Shown one piece after another: positions 7,612 to 16,600 of a stretch of 64,000 bases of DNA. The number at the start of each line of letters is the position of its first letter. Within the stretch, counting starts at the first letter, position 1. Source of the stretch: Gemmatimonadota bacterium (lineage in GTDB: Bacteria > Gemmatimonadota > Gemmatimonadetes > Gemmatimonadales > Gemmatimonadaceae); the NCBI GenBank assembly GCA_016194585.1, contig JACQBG010000028.1, forward strand, positions 1 to 64,000, written 5' to 3'. The position numbers and the translations under genes were made by a program. The notes below the pieces were generated by a model that saw only the letters and a list, made by a program, of their open reading frames with translations, did not search any database and was not told the DNA's origin.

Positions 7612-9287
7612 CGGGCCACCAGCCGGCAGGCGCGCTGGTAGTCGTCGAAGGAGTGGATCTCGAGCCACCCCGACGTGACTTCCACCGCGACGACGCTCGT
7701 GCCGTCGTCGATGAGCGCTTGCAGCAGGTCGGTGAGCGAGGCGCGCGCGAACGAGTCCGCTTCGTGCAGCGGGGCGTCCGGTGCGGCGGTCCGGCGCCGG
7801 TCGTATTGCGCCAGCAACGCGCGCCACCCGGCGGGGGAGAACAGGGCGAAGCCGGCGAACTCGCCGTGGGCGCCGTCGGCACCGATGCTCTTTCCGATCG
7901 CACTAACGACGGGGAGCACGCCGCTCCGCAGGAAGCGGCGGTCGGGCGCCGGCGCGCCGGCGAGATGCACGAGATCGCGCCGCTTGTCGTCGCTGTTGTC
8001 GCGGGCGACGTGGCCGCGATCCACGACGACGGCGACGTCGGCGTCGCTCCGCAGCAACGTGCGCACGAGGTCGGCGTCGAACATCAGGTCCCCGTAGAGG
8101 ACCAGGACGCGCGCCTCCCCGGCGGCTCCGCCGGCGGCGGGGACGGCCATCAACGACGCCGCCTCGCCCGTCGTCGCCCACTCGGCGTTGTGCACGACGG
8201 TGACGCCGTCGCAGGCGACGGCCTCGTGGCGATAACCCGTGACGACGGTTATGTCCCGCACGCCGGCGTGGGCGAGGGATTCCGCCTGGCGCTGGAGCAG
8301 CGACTTGCCGTTCACGTCGAGCGCGGCGAGGGGGATGTCGACGGCGAGCTGCCGCATCGACGGCGCATCGCGGTGGTCGCCCGCGCTCAGCACGATGGCG
8401 CGCACCGGCGGGCCGCTCACGCGCAGGTAGTCGCGCTCGGCACGCTCGAGCTCCGGCATCCCCTGCAGCTCGAACAGCTCGCGCATCGGCGCGATCGCCG
8501 ACTCGACGTTCGCCGTCGACCCGTCCGCGGCGATGCGGCGGAACGTGTCGTTCATGGCGGCGACCGCGGCCCGCAGCCCCTGGTTCGCGTAGATCACCAT
8601 CTTCACGCCGAGCGATTCGAGCTCGGCGGCGGTCACCTGCGGGTACGCGGTCGGCACGACGACCACCGGCACGCGCGCCGACCAGCGGGCGAGGAACTCG
8701 CGCAGGCCGGCGCCGGCCGGATCCTTGTCGTGCACGAGGATCGCGTCCGCGCCGGCCTGCACGTAGGCGTCGGCGCGCCGGAGCGCCTCGGCGACCGGCC
8801 ATCCCGCGATGAGCGCCTCGATCCGCGCGATGACGGTGAACTCCGCGGTGCGTTGCGCGTTCTTGGCGGCGAGGATCTTCCCGACGAACTCGGCGACCGA
8901 CGCGAGCTCCTGCCGGCCCGGCGTGAAGCTGTTCACTTTCGGGAAGAGCTTGTCCTCCATGCACACCGCGGCGATCCCCGCCGCCTCGAACTGCCGCACC
9001 ATGCGGATGACGTTGTTCGAGTTCCCGTAGCCGGTATCGCAGTCGGCCACCACGGGGATGTCGACCGCGTCGGCCATGCGCTGGGCGGCGGCGAGGTAAT
9101 CGGACATCGTGAGGATGCTCGCGTCGGGCACCCCGTGCGAGGTGGAGATCTCGAAGCCGCTCGACCACACCCCCTCGAAGCCGTGTCGCTCGGCGAGCTT
9201 GGCGCCCAGCGCGTCGTGCGCCCCGACGAGGCGGATCATGCCCGGGGCGGCGAAGAGCGAGCGAAGGCGGCGTGCGGAATCGCGCAT
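7608..9287 (-). CDS. pepM: Phosphoenolpyruvate mutase fused to a nucleotidyltransferase-like domain
   Basis: A 559-residue two-domain protein. Residues 1-290 are PEP mutase (isocitrate-lyase superfamily): GAHDALGAKLAE, the Mg-site DCDTGYGN (82-89) and the diagnostic EDK-x5-NS motif at 111-120 (EDKLFPKVNS), which separates true PEP mutases from their relatives. This enzyme forms the C-P bond, turning PEP into phosphonopyruvate. Residues about 295-559 have a nucleotidyltransferase fold (VRAIVLSAG, VLVLYGDLMFD), but the usual GxGTR loop is replaced by AGDHRDAP. That domain may be inactive or altered in specificity. The start is the ATG at residue 36 of the open frame, right before the conserved N-terminus. 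First gene of the coupled operon. Confidence 0.95.
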   Translation of the reverse strand: MRDSARRLRSLFAAPGMIRLVGAHDALGAKLAERHGFEGVWSSGFEISTSHGVPDASILTMSDYLAAAQRMADAVDIPVVADCDTGYGNSNNVIRMVRQFEAAGIAAVCMEDKLFPKVNSFTPGRQELASVAEFVGKILAAKNAQRTAEFTVIARIEALIAGWPVAEALRRADAYVQAGADAILVHDKDPAGAGLREFLARWSARVPVVVVPTAYPQVTAAELESLGVKMVIYANQGLRAAVAAMNDTFRRIAADGSTANVESAIAPMRELFELQGMPELERAERDYLRVSGPPVRAIVLSAGDHRDAPSMRQLAVDIPLAALDVNGKSLLQRQAESLAHAGVRDITVVTGYRHEAVACDGVTVVHNAEWATTGEAASLMAVPAAGGAAGEARVLVLYGDLMFDADLVRTLLRSDADVAVVVDRGHVARDNSDDKRRDLVHLAGAPAPDRRFLRSGVLPVVSAIGKSIGADGAHGEFAGFALFSPAGWRALLAQYDRRRTAAPDAPLHEADSFARASLTDLLQALIDDGTSVVAVEVTSGWLEIHSFDDYQRACRLVAR

Positions 9288-9361
9288 GCGGGCGGTCGTG
9301 GGTCGGGGAAGCACTCGGAGTTGCGACGCGCCGGAGCGCGCACGTCCGCGCCGGACGACGA

Positions 9362-9367
9362 AATGTA
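9362..9367 (-). promoter_or_regulatory. Candidate -10 (TACATT) for the phosphonate operon
   Basis: On the minus strand TACATT precedes the pepM ATG by about 75 bases in the 183-bp divergent region shared with the CDP-alcohol phosphotransferase. It resembles other -10 candidates in this window (TACAAT, TATACT). No convincing -35 is visible, so this is tentative. Confidence 0.3.
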
Positions 9368-9417
9368 GACGGCGCTCGCTCGCACGCGCCATGTAGCCGG
9401 ACCGTGTGTCGCCTCGC

Positions 9418-9423
9418 TATCCT
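9418..9423 (+). promoter_or_regulatory. Candidate -10 (TATCCT) for the CDP-alcohol phosphotransferase
   Basis: TATCCT sits 47 bases before the ATG at 9471 in the divergent intergenic region. The divergent layout would let a single regulator coordinate headgroup synthesis and headgroup transfer. The match is weak. Confidence 0.25.
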
Positions 9424-9470
9424 TCGATCATGCGCCCACCTGCCACCGTCTGCTCGCGCGTGACGAACTG

Positions 9471-10520
9471 ATGAGCGTGCCGACCCGTGAGCCGGCTGGC
9501 GACACCTCGTACAAGTTCACCGATCGTTCGCTCGCCCGTCCGGCGCTGACGCGGATCTGGTTCGAGCGGCTCTTCCCGCTGCTGCCACGCTGGATGGCGG
9601 CGAACGTCGTGACGCTGCTCTCCACCGGCGCGCTGCTGGCCGTGCTCCTCCTCTCGCTCGAGCCGGCCCGTTGGCCGCTGTCGCTGCTGGCGCTGGTGTA
9701 CTTCGGGGCGATGCAGGTCTATGTCGCGGGTGACCACCTCGACGGCATGCAGGCGAAGGCGAGCGGCACCACGTCGCCGCTGGGGGACTTCCTCGACCAC
9801 TATTGCGACCTCTGGGCGGGGTGCATCCTCGTCTTCGGCTTCTGGACGCTGCTCGTCACCTCGAGCCGCGGCACGCTGTTCTTCATGGAAGCGTTGCTGA
9901 TCCTCGGCTTCGGCGTGACGTACGCGGAACGGGAGGAGCGCCGCGCCCTCCACTTCACGCGCTACGGGACGCTCGAGGCGATCGTGGTGCTCACGTTCGT
10001 CTCGGCGTCATGGGTATTCGCCGGCGCCCGCGCGTGGTGGCACGCCGAGCTGGCGTGGGGGGTGCCGCGGTACGCGCTGATCGTGCTCACGGGCGCCGTC
10101 ATGGCCGCGGGCGCCATCGTCGTCATCCTGCGTCGCATGCGCGGCGTGCCGGCGCCGGTCGCGCTCTTCGGGGCCGCACTCGCGGTGCTGTGGATGCTGC
10201 TCGCCCGGCGCGCCGACGTGGGGCCGGTGGCGGGGTGGTTCCTCATGGCGGCGTACGGCGCCGTCTATGTGGCGCGTGTGATGCACGGCCATCTCGTGCC
10301 GGGCTCGCGCAGCTGGCCCGACCGGGCGGCGACGGTCGCCCTGTTCGCGCTCGCCATCTGGCTGTGGACGGCAGAGCCGGCGGCCGGCGACGCACGCACG
10401 GCGATCCTCTTGCTCGGCGCGTACCTGGCGGTCTCCGCCACGCTCGCGCTGCTGCGCGTCGTCGCCGGTCTGCGCCGCTACTGGGTGTGGGTCAACGCGA
10501 CCCGCGCCACAGAGCCCTGA
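9471..10520 (+). CDS. CDP-alcohol phosphotransferase, eukaryotic choline/ethanolamine-phosphotransferase type (candidate CMP-AEP:lipid transferase)
   Basis: A 349-residue polytopic membrane protein. The CDP-alcohol phosphotransferase signature is complete at residues 91-113: DG-x2-AK-x8-G-x3-D-x3-D, with Lys96 where Arg is usual. The segment SPLGDFLDHYCD resembles the SSPLG...DH.CD block of eukaryotic CPT1/EPT1/CEPT, which use diacylglycerol and CDP-choline or CDP-ethanolamine, rather than bacterial PgsA or PssA. About eight to ten hydrophobic helices follow. With a 2-AEP operon and a LicC/PntC-like cytidylyltransferase next door, the likely donor is CMP-2-aminoethylphosphonate and the acceptor diacylglycerol or ceramide. 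Family is certain, donor and acceptor are inferred. The 3' end overlaps the convergent oxygenase gene by 29 bp. Confidence 0.88.
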   Translation: MSVPTREPAGDTSYKFTDRSLARPALTRIWFERLFPLLPRWMAANVVTLLSTGALLAVLLLSLEPARWPLSLLALVYFGAMQVYVAGDHLDGMQAKASGTTSPLGDFLDHYCDLWAGCILVFGFWTLLVTSSRGTLFFMEALLILGFGVTYAEREERRALHFTRYGTLEAIVVLTFVSASWVFAGARAWWHAELAWGVPRYALIVLTGAVMAAGAIVVILRRMRGVPAPVALFGAALAVLWMLLARRADVGPVAGWFLMAAYGAVYVARVMHGHLVPGSRSWPDRAATVALFALAIWLWTAEPAAGDARTAILLLGAYLAVSATLALLRVVAGLRRYWVWVNATRATEP

Positions 10521-11244
10521 TCCCGAAGTAGGCGACGACGTCCTTCACGTTCGAGACGAGCCACGCGAACGTGCCCATGCGCTGGTCGGTGACGTACTCC
10601 ATGGAGAGCACGATGCGCCGTTCGCCGGCGCCGCTCGGCGTGACGGCGTGCCAGAGCGTGTCGCCGTTGAACAGCACGAGCGTGCCCGGCACGGTGTGCA
10701 CCGAGACCCGCTCGGTGGCCCGGGACGCGTCGCGCTTGTACAGGTCGCACACGAGCCGGCAGCTCGACTGCTCGACGAGGCCGAGCAGCACGGTGAACCG
10801 CTTCCCCTTGTAGAACGACGTGTCGTAGTGGAAGCCGATGTGGTCGCCGGGCTCCGTGTAATAGTAGAGCGCGCAGGCGTGCGGATCGCCGTCGGGGCAG
10901 GGGAGCAGCCGCTCGCGCGTGATGCGGCTCAGCAGGTCGATGAAAGCGGGCGAGCGATACAGCGCTACGATGGAGGGCGCCCGCTTGCGCAGGTCGAAGT
11001 AGCTGACGCTCCCGCCCTTCTTCACCCCGGGCACGTAATTGCGATTGATCGCCGCCTGCATCGCTTCCGCTTCGGCGACGAGCGGCTCGAGCGCAGCGCC
11101 TTCGAGGAATCGCTCGGCGACGACCATCTCGTCCTGCGCCCAATAGCGAGCGTGTCCCGTCGCGTCGTCGAAGTGCCACGGCGGTGCGGCCGCCGGCACT
11201 CCGGAGGCCGTTTCACTCATCGGGTCGCTCGTCGCGCCAGCCAT
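10492..11244 (-). CDS. Fe(II)/2-oxoglutarate-dependent oxygenase
   Basis: A 250-residue double-stranded beta-helix dioxygenase. The metal facial triad is visible: H139-x-D141 in GFHYDTSFYKGKRF and H199 in FNGDTLWHAV. The 2-oxoglutarate-binding Arg is R209 or R210 (ERRIVLSMEY). An alternative start at residue 9 (11220) is possible. These enzymes hydroxylate carbon centres using O2 and 2-oxoglutarate. Its place in the phosphonolipid neighbourhood suggests hydroxylation of the 2-AEP headgroup (giving 1-hydroxy-2-AEP) or of a sphingoid or fatty chain; the substrate is unknown. The C-terminus overlaps the convergent phosphotransferase gene by 29 bp. Confidence 0.85.
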   Translation of the reverse strand: MAGATSDPMSETASGVPAAAPPWHFDDATGHARYWAQDEMVVAERFLEGAALEPLVAEAEAMQAAINRNYVPGVKKGGSVSYFDLRKRAPSIVALYRSPAFIDLLSRITRERLLPCPDGDPHACALYYYTEPGDHIGFHYDTSFYKGKRFTVLLGLVEQSSCRLVCDLYKRDASRATERVSVHTVPGTLVLFNGDTLWHAVTPSGAGERRIVLSMEYVTDQRMGTFAWLVSNVKDVVAYFGIRALWRGSR

Positions 11245-11300
11245 TGGTCTTCGCTTGCACAGGTCGGAGGAGGGAAGGCTGTCGGCACCGCATCAACGGC

Positions 11301-11306
11301 AGTATA
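11301..11306 (-). promoter_or_regulatory. -10 box (TATACT) for the 2-OG oxygenase gene
   Basis: On the minus strand the sequence reads GGTATACTGCC, 57 bases before the ATG at 11244. It has the same hexamer as the M14 peptidase promoter at 21245, which supports its use by the housekeeping sigma factor. Confidence 0.45.
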
Positions 11307-11365
11307 CCGGAGTCGGGGGGAGTCGACCAGACGCTGGCATCCCACGGCCGGCGTGACCGCGCACA

Positions 11366-13402
11366 TCACGCACGCGCCGCCGGCGGTTGCGCGGTGTGGC
11401 GCGCACGGTACACCCACACCGTCGCGATCGCGAACGTGAGCAGGTACGTCCCCTGCTCGGCGAGCGGCCACATCGCTTCACCCGACGCACCCGCGAGGCG
11501 GACGATCCACACCGCGGCGAACCGGAGTCCGGTATAGGCGAACATCGCCGCGACGAAGGCGCGTGTTGGAGCGGTACGAGTGACCCACCAATTGAGCAGG
11601 AGCAGCAGCGGGAGCTTCAGCAGGATCATCGGGAGCATCCACCCCACCTTGAACTCGACGACGTCGGCCGGCAGCACGCTGTAGAGGAAGCCCCACTCCA
11701 GCCCGCCGTCGAGCCACACCGAGGTCAGGGTGAAGGCGCCCGAGATGACGAGCGCGTCGGTCCAGCGCGGGTCGGCATGGCGCCGGGCCAGCAGCACGGC
11801 GGCGAGGAAGAGGTCGATCCACGCGTATTCGAAGAGCGGCAGCCGCAGCGTGAAGTAGAGTACCACGTAGCCGAACGCGGCGATGGCCAGCGCGCGATCG
11901 ACATCGCTGCGGGCGAGGCGGTAGGCCGCCAGCGCGACGGCGATGGCGCCGAGGAAGACCCAGGGCGTGTCCCAGACGCGGAACTCGACGAGGCTGAGCG
12001 CGAGCGTCACCACGGCTGCGCGCACGGGGCGCTTCCACCCTGTGAGCGTCAGCACGAGGAACAGCTTCGCCACCGACCCGGCGGCGTAGAGCGGTGCGAG
12101 CTCGGCGCCGAGGAGCGGCACTCGAAGCAGCCCGCCATCGTGCGCGCCGTACACGAAGCGCGTGGCGAAATACGCGCCGATGAGCATCACCGCGGCGGCG
12201 CTGCGCCAGTGTCGCCGCGTCATCGTGGCCCCGGCGACGACGGCGAGGAACGGGAATGCCGACCACGACGCGTCGATGAGCCGCTGCGCGAGCAGCTCGG
12301 CGACGAACACCGCGGCGATGAGCCACCACACCGACGTCGCCGCTGGCATCGATCCGCCGTCGATGGCGAGCATGAGGATCACCGTGCCGGCGACGAGGAA
12401 GAGCGCGAAGAGCGCATAGTCGCGCAGGTCCCGGCTGGCGTGCGGTGGCGCGAGCGCCGCCGCGGCCTCGCGCGTCGGCGCGAGGGGCAGGAAGCGTGAA
12501 AGTTCGGCGACCTGATACGGAGCCTGGTGGAGTTCGAGGCCGAGCGCGTGGCTCAGGATCAGCCGGATGTTGGCGATCGGCAGGGGACGGAAGACGACTC
12601 CCGGCGTGACGTCGGGGCCGATGAACAGTCCGAAGGTCGGCACGGAGAGCCCCGTCTTGTGCTGCCCGGTCTCGCTCTGCCCGTGGTCGCCGAACACGAC
12701 GAGATAGTCGTCGGGCTTCCGGGCGGCCGCGAAGCGCCCGATGAGCGAATCGATGAATGCGTACTCCGCCGCGTACCGTGGCGCCCGTACGCCGACCTCG
12801 TGGCCGGTCCAGTCGCCGCCTTCGTAATGGCAGATGATGAGGTCGAAGCGCTCGCGCGCGTACGCGCTGAGCGCGATCTCCGGCCGCTCGCGATCGAGGG
12901 TGTACTGGTCCGCGCTCCCTTCCACGGGGAGGCGCGTCTCGAACACCGAGCCGAACTGCACGAACGGGTCGACGCCGACCACGAGCGACGACTTCCCGGC
13001 GCGGCGGAGGTCGAGGAACACCGACTCCACCGGCAGCGCCGTGAAGTGGAAATTCTCGATCGCGTTCATGAGCTGGGCTTCGGCCTTGCCGGAGAGTGCG
13101 GCGCGGATCGACGGGATCGAGAACCCCTCGAAGGCGCCGTCGACCTCCCCCGAGGCGCCCGTCGCGCGCAGACGCGCGAGGATCGGCATCATCTGCGCGT
13201 CGGTCGCCGTCTCGCGGCGGAGCCCGTCGATGAGCAGCACCAACACGCGGCTCCGCTTCGTCGTATCGACGCCGGTGAGCCCGCGCGCCACCCGGTCGGC
13301 GGGCCGGTTGACGGAATCCGCGACCGACAGGCACCCGATGGCCGTGGCGCCGCAGATGACGGTGAAGAGGACGCGCGAGCGGAGGAGTCTGTGGCGGAAC
13401 AC
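11366..13402 (-). CDS. Alkaline-phosphatase-fold protein with polytopic C-terminus, GPI-ethanolamine-phosphate-transferase-like layout
   Basis: A 678-residue protein: one N-terminal membrane segment or signal (residues about 10-28), an exported catalytic domain (about 50-330), then about ten transmembrane helices. Metal-site landmarks are VLVLLIDGLRRE, HYEGGDWTGHEVG and VVFGDHGQSETGQHK. The nucleophile position appears to hold Ser (EGFSIPSIRAALSG) rather than the usual Thr. A catalytic domain first and membrane helices after is the order seen in GPI-ethanolamine-phosphate transferases (PIG-N/PIG-O), and the reverse of LtaS/EptA. Moving an aminoethylphosphonate or phosphoethanolamine group from a lipid to a glycan would fit the context. 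A phosphodiesterase is the alternative. Confidence 0.75.
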   Translation of the reverse strand: MFRHRLLRSRVLFTVICGATAIGCLSVADSVNRPADRVARGLTGVDTTKRSRVLVLLIDGLRRETATDAQMMPILARLRATGASGEVDGAFEGFSIPSIRAALSGKAEAQLMNAIENFHFTALPVESVFLDLRRAGKSSLVVGVDPFVQFGSVFETRLPVEGSADQYTLDRERPEIALSAYARERFDLIICHYEGGDWTGHEVGVRAPRYAAEYAFIDSLIGRFAAARKPDDYLVVFGDHGQSETGQHKTGLSVPTFGLFIGPDVTPGVVFRPLPIANIRLILSHALGLELHQAPYQVAELSRFLPLAPTREAAAALAPPHASRDLRDYALFALFLVAGTVILMLAIDGGSMPAATSVWWLIAAVFVAELLAQRLIDASWSAFPFLAVVAGATMTRRHWRSAAAVMLIGAYFATRFVYGAHDGGLLRVPLLGAELAPLYAAGSVAKLFLVLTLTGWKRPVRAAVVTLALSLVEFRVWDTPWVFLGAIAVALAAYRLARSDVDRALAIAAFGYVVLYFTLRLPLFEYAWIDLFLAAVLLARRHADPRWTDALVISGAFTLTSVWLDGGLEWGFLYSVLPADVVEFKVGWMLPMILLKLPLLLLLNWWVTRTAPTRAFVAAMFAYTGLRFAAVWIVRLAGASGEAMWPLAEQGTYLLTFAIATVWVYRARHTAQPPAARA

Positions 13403-13561
13403 GCGGAGTGTCGGAGATCGGGTCGTCGCCGGCCGGGCTTCGAAAAGGTAATGGGTCGGTCACGCGAGCACCTTCGATCGGCGCCCCGAGCCTCGTCCAT
13501 GCCGGACGCCGATACCACGATGCGTCCACCGCTCGCCCGGTTCACGGCAGGGCTCGATGTG

Positions 13562-13567
13562 TATATT
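13562..13567 (+). promoter_or_regulatory. -10 box (TATATT) for the acyl-AMP ligase/SPT fusion gene
   Basis: The extended sequence TGTATATTGG lies 61 bases before the chosen start at 13628, in the 225-bp divergent gap. The gap otherwise holds no supported gene. No Shine-Dalgarno sequence is seen before either candidate start codon. Confidence 0.4.
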
Positions 13568-13627
13568 GGACGGCAGAGGCCACGGCCGGCGAAGGCTGTC
13601 GGTGCGCCGTTCATCGTCATTCCATGG

Positions 13628-16600
13628 ATGCCGTGGCACGTCATGCCCGTCCCGAACTCTGATCCCCAGCTCAAGCCCGACGACGCGCGACGCGCGGGCG
13701 TGCAGTCGCTGGTCGACGTGCTCGAGTACCGCGCCGCGACGCACCCCGACGACGTGATCTTCCGGTCGCTCCGCGGCGACGGCAGCGAGGGCGGTTCGAT
13801 CAGCTTCGCCGGGTTGCAGCGCCGCAGTCGCGCCGTCGCGGCGGAGCTGCGCGACTACGTCGTGCCGGGCGACCGGGTCGTGCTCCTCGTGCCGCCGGGC
13901 CTCGATTACGTCGCCGCCTTCTTCGGGTGCCAGTACGCGGGGGTGGTGGCGGTGCCGGCCTATCCGCCGAATCCGCGCCGGGTCGACGCGCGCGTGGCGC
14001 GCATCGTCCGCGACTGTGGCGCGCGCGTCGCGCTCGTCGCCCCGGACCTGATCGCCCGGCTCGACGAGTGGCTCGCCGTCACGCCCGAGCTGCGGGACGT
14101 GAGCTGGCTCGACATCACCCGCCTCGAGCAGGGCACGGGCGCGTGGCGCCATCCCGGCATCACGGCGGCGTCCCTCGCGATGCTCCAGTACACGTCCGGC
14201 TCCACGGCCGAGCCGCGCGGCGTGATGATCTCGCAGGGGAACCTGCTCCACAATCTCGCCGTGATCCATCGCGTCACGGCGCACCGCGAGGGCGATCGCG
14301 CGGTGTTCTGGCTGCCGCCGTTCCACGACATGGGACTCATCGGCGGCATCCTCGAGCCGATCTATGCGAACATCCCGACCGCCCTGATGTCGCCCGCGTC
14401 GTTCATGCAGCGCCCCGTCCGGTGGCTCGAGGCGATCGCGCGGTACGGCGCGACCACCACCGGCGCGCCCAACTTCGCGTACGACCTCTGCGTCGATCGC
14501 ATCGCCGCCGGGGAATGCGACGGCCTCGATCTCTCGTCGCTGCGGACCTCGTTCAACGGCGCCGAACCCGTCCGCGCCGACACGATGACGCGCTTCATCG
14601 ACCGGTTCGCGCCCTACGGCCTGCGTGCCGACGTGATGCTCCCCTGCTTCGGGCTCGCCGAGGCCACGCTGTTCGTCTCCGGCGGCCCCTCCCGCCGCCC
14701 GCTCTCGGTGGTGAGCGCCGACCGCGACGCCCTGCAGGCGGCGTCGCTGCGCTTCGGCGACGAGCCCGACTCCGACGTGCCGCTCGTGCCCTCCGGCGAG
14801 CCGGATCGCGAGTTGCAGGTCGTGATCGTCGACCCCGACACCCGCGTGCCGTGCAGCGCCGGCCAGGTCGGCGAGATCTGGATCGCCGGCGACAGTGTGG
14901 CGACGGGCTACTGGAACCGCCCCGCGCTCACCGAGGCGACGTTCGGCGCACGGCTCGCCGGCTCGGAGACCCGCTTCCTGCGTTCGGGCGACCTCGGCGT
15001 GTTCACCGGCCGCGAGCTGCTCGTCACCGGACGGCTCAAGGACCTGATCCTCATCGAGGGGCGCAACTATTACCCGCAGGACATCGAGGTGAGCGCCGGG
15101 CGGTCTCATCCGGCGCTGCGTGCGGGCTACATCGCGGCGTTCGGCGTGCCGGGCGCGAAACGGGAGCGCCTCGTCATCGCCGCCGAGGTCGGGCGCCATC
15201 ACGACGCGTCGCAGAACGGGCGCCTGTTCGACGCGCTGCGCACCGCCGTCGCCTCGGACGTCGGCGTCGTGCCGGACGAGATCGTGCTGCTCGACGCGCA
15301 CTCCATCCCGCGCACGTCGAGCGGCAAGATCCAGCGCCGCGCCTGCCGCCTGGCCTACTTCGAGGGGACGCTCGAACGCGTCGGCCAGTGGACGGCGCCG
15401 GGGAGCGACGTCGCGCCCCCCGCCGAAGCGGTCGCCGCGTTCATCCTCGATTGGATCGCTCGTGAATTGCCCGCCGACCCGGTGCGGCTGCACGCCGGCG
15501 CATCGCCGCGCGATCTCGGCCTCGATTCGCTCTCCGTGACGCTGCTCACCGTGGTGCTCGAGGAACGGCTGCACCGCAAGGTAACGCCGGCGGAGGTCTG
15601 GGAGCAGCCCGACATCCGCTCCCTCGCGCGTCACCTCACGCAGCCCTATCCGCTCGGCGACGCGCCGGCGCCGCGCCGCCGCTACGGGGCGCCCACCGCG
15701 GCGAGCACCGACGTCACGGACTGGGCGGAATACCGGGAGCTGCAGCGCCGGCGCGCCGACGTCGCCTCGGTGGACGGCACGCTGCCGTTCTTCCGGGCGC
15801 ACGAGGGGATGCCGGGGCGCCTCGCGGTGGTCGACGGTCGCGAGGTGCTCAACTTCTCGAGTTACAACTACCTCGGACTCGCCGGCCATCCCGGCGTGAT
15901 CGCCGCCACGCAGGAGGCGGTCGCTTCGCTCGGAACGTCGGTCTCGGCGAGCCGCGTCGTGTCCGGTGAGCGCAGCGTGCACGTTTCGCTCGAGCGGGAG
16001 ATCGCGGCCTTCCTCGGCGTCGACGCGGCCGTGGCGTACGTCGGGGGGCATCAGGCGAACACGGGCACCATCTCCCACCTCGTCGGCGCCGACGACGTGG
16101 TGCTCTGCGACGCCTGGTTGCACAACAGCGCCATGCAAGGTGCCGCGTTCTCCGGCGCGCGCCGCCTCGTGTTCCCGCACAACGACTGGCGCGCGCTCGA
16201 CGCGTTGCTGGCCCGCGTGCGCGAGGAGCACCGTCGCGCGCTCGTGCTCATCGAGGGCGTCTACAGCGCCGACGGCGACGTCCCCGACCTCGCGCGCTTC
16301 GTCGAGGTCAAGGCGCGCCACCATGCGCTGCTCATGGTCGACGAGGCGCACTCGATGGGCGTCCTCGGCGCCACGGGGCGGGGGATCGCCGAGCACGCCG
16401 GCGTGGATCCGCACGACGTGGACGTATGGATGGGCACGCTGAGCAAGTCGCTCGCCAGTTGCGGTGGCTATATCGCCGGGAGCGCCGCGCTGGTCGAATA
16501 CCTCAAGTTCACCGCGCCGGCGTTCGTGTTCAGCGCGGGGATGACGCCGGCGAACGCCGCCGCGGCGCTCGCGGCGCTGCGGATCCTGCGATGCGAGCCC

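Noticed and set aside
12527-13627. N-terminal extension of about 370 residues on the acyl-AMP-ligase fusion
   Set aside because: It is antisense to the alkaline-phosphatase-fold gene, rich in Arg/Glu/His as expected of a GC-rich shadow frame, and the ligase domain starts only after 13628.
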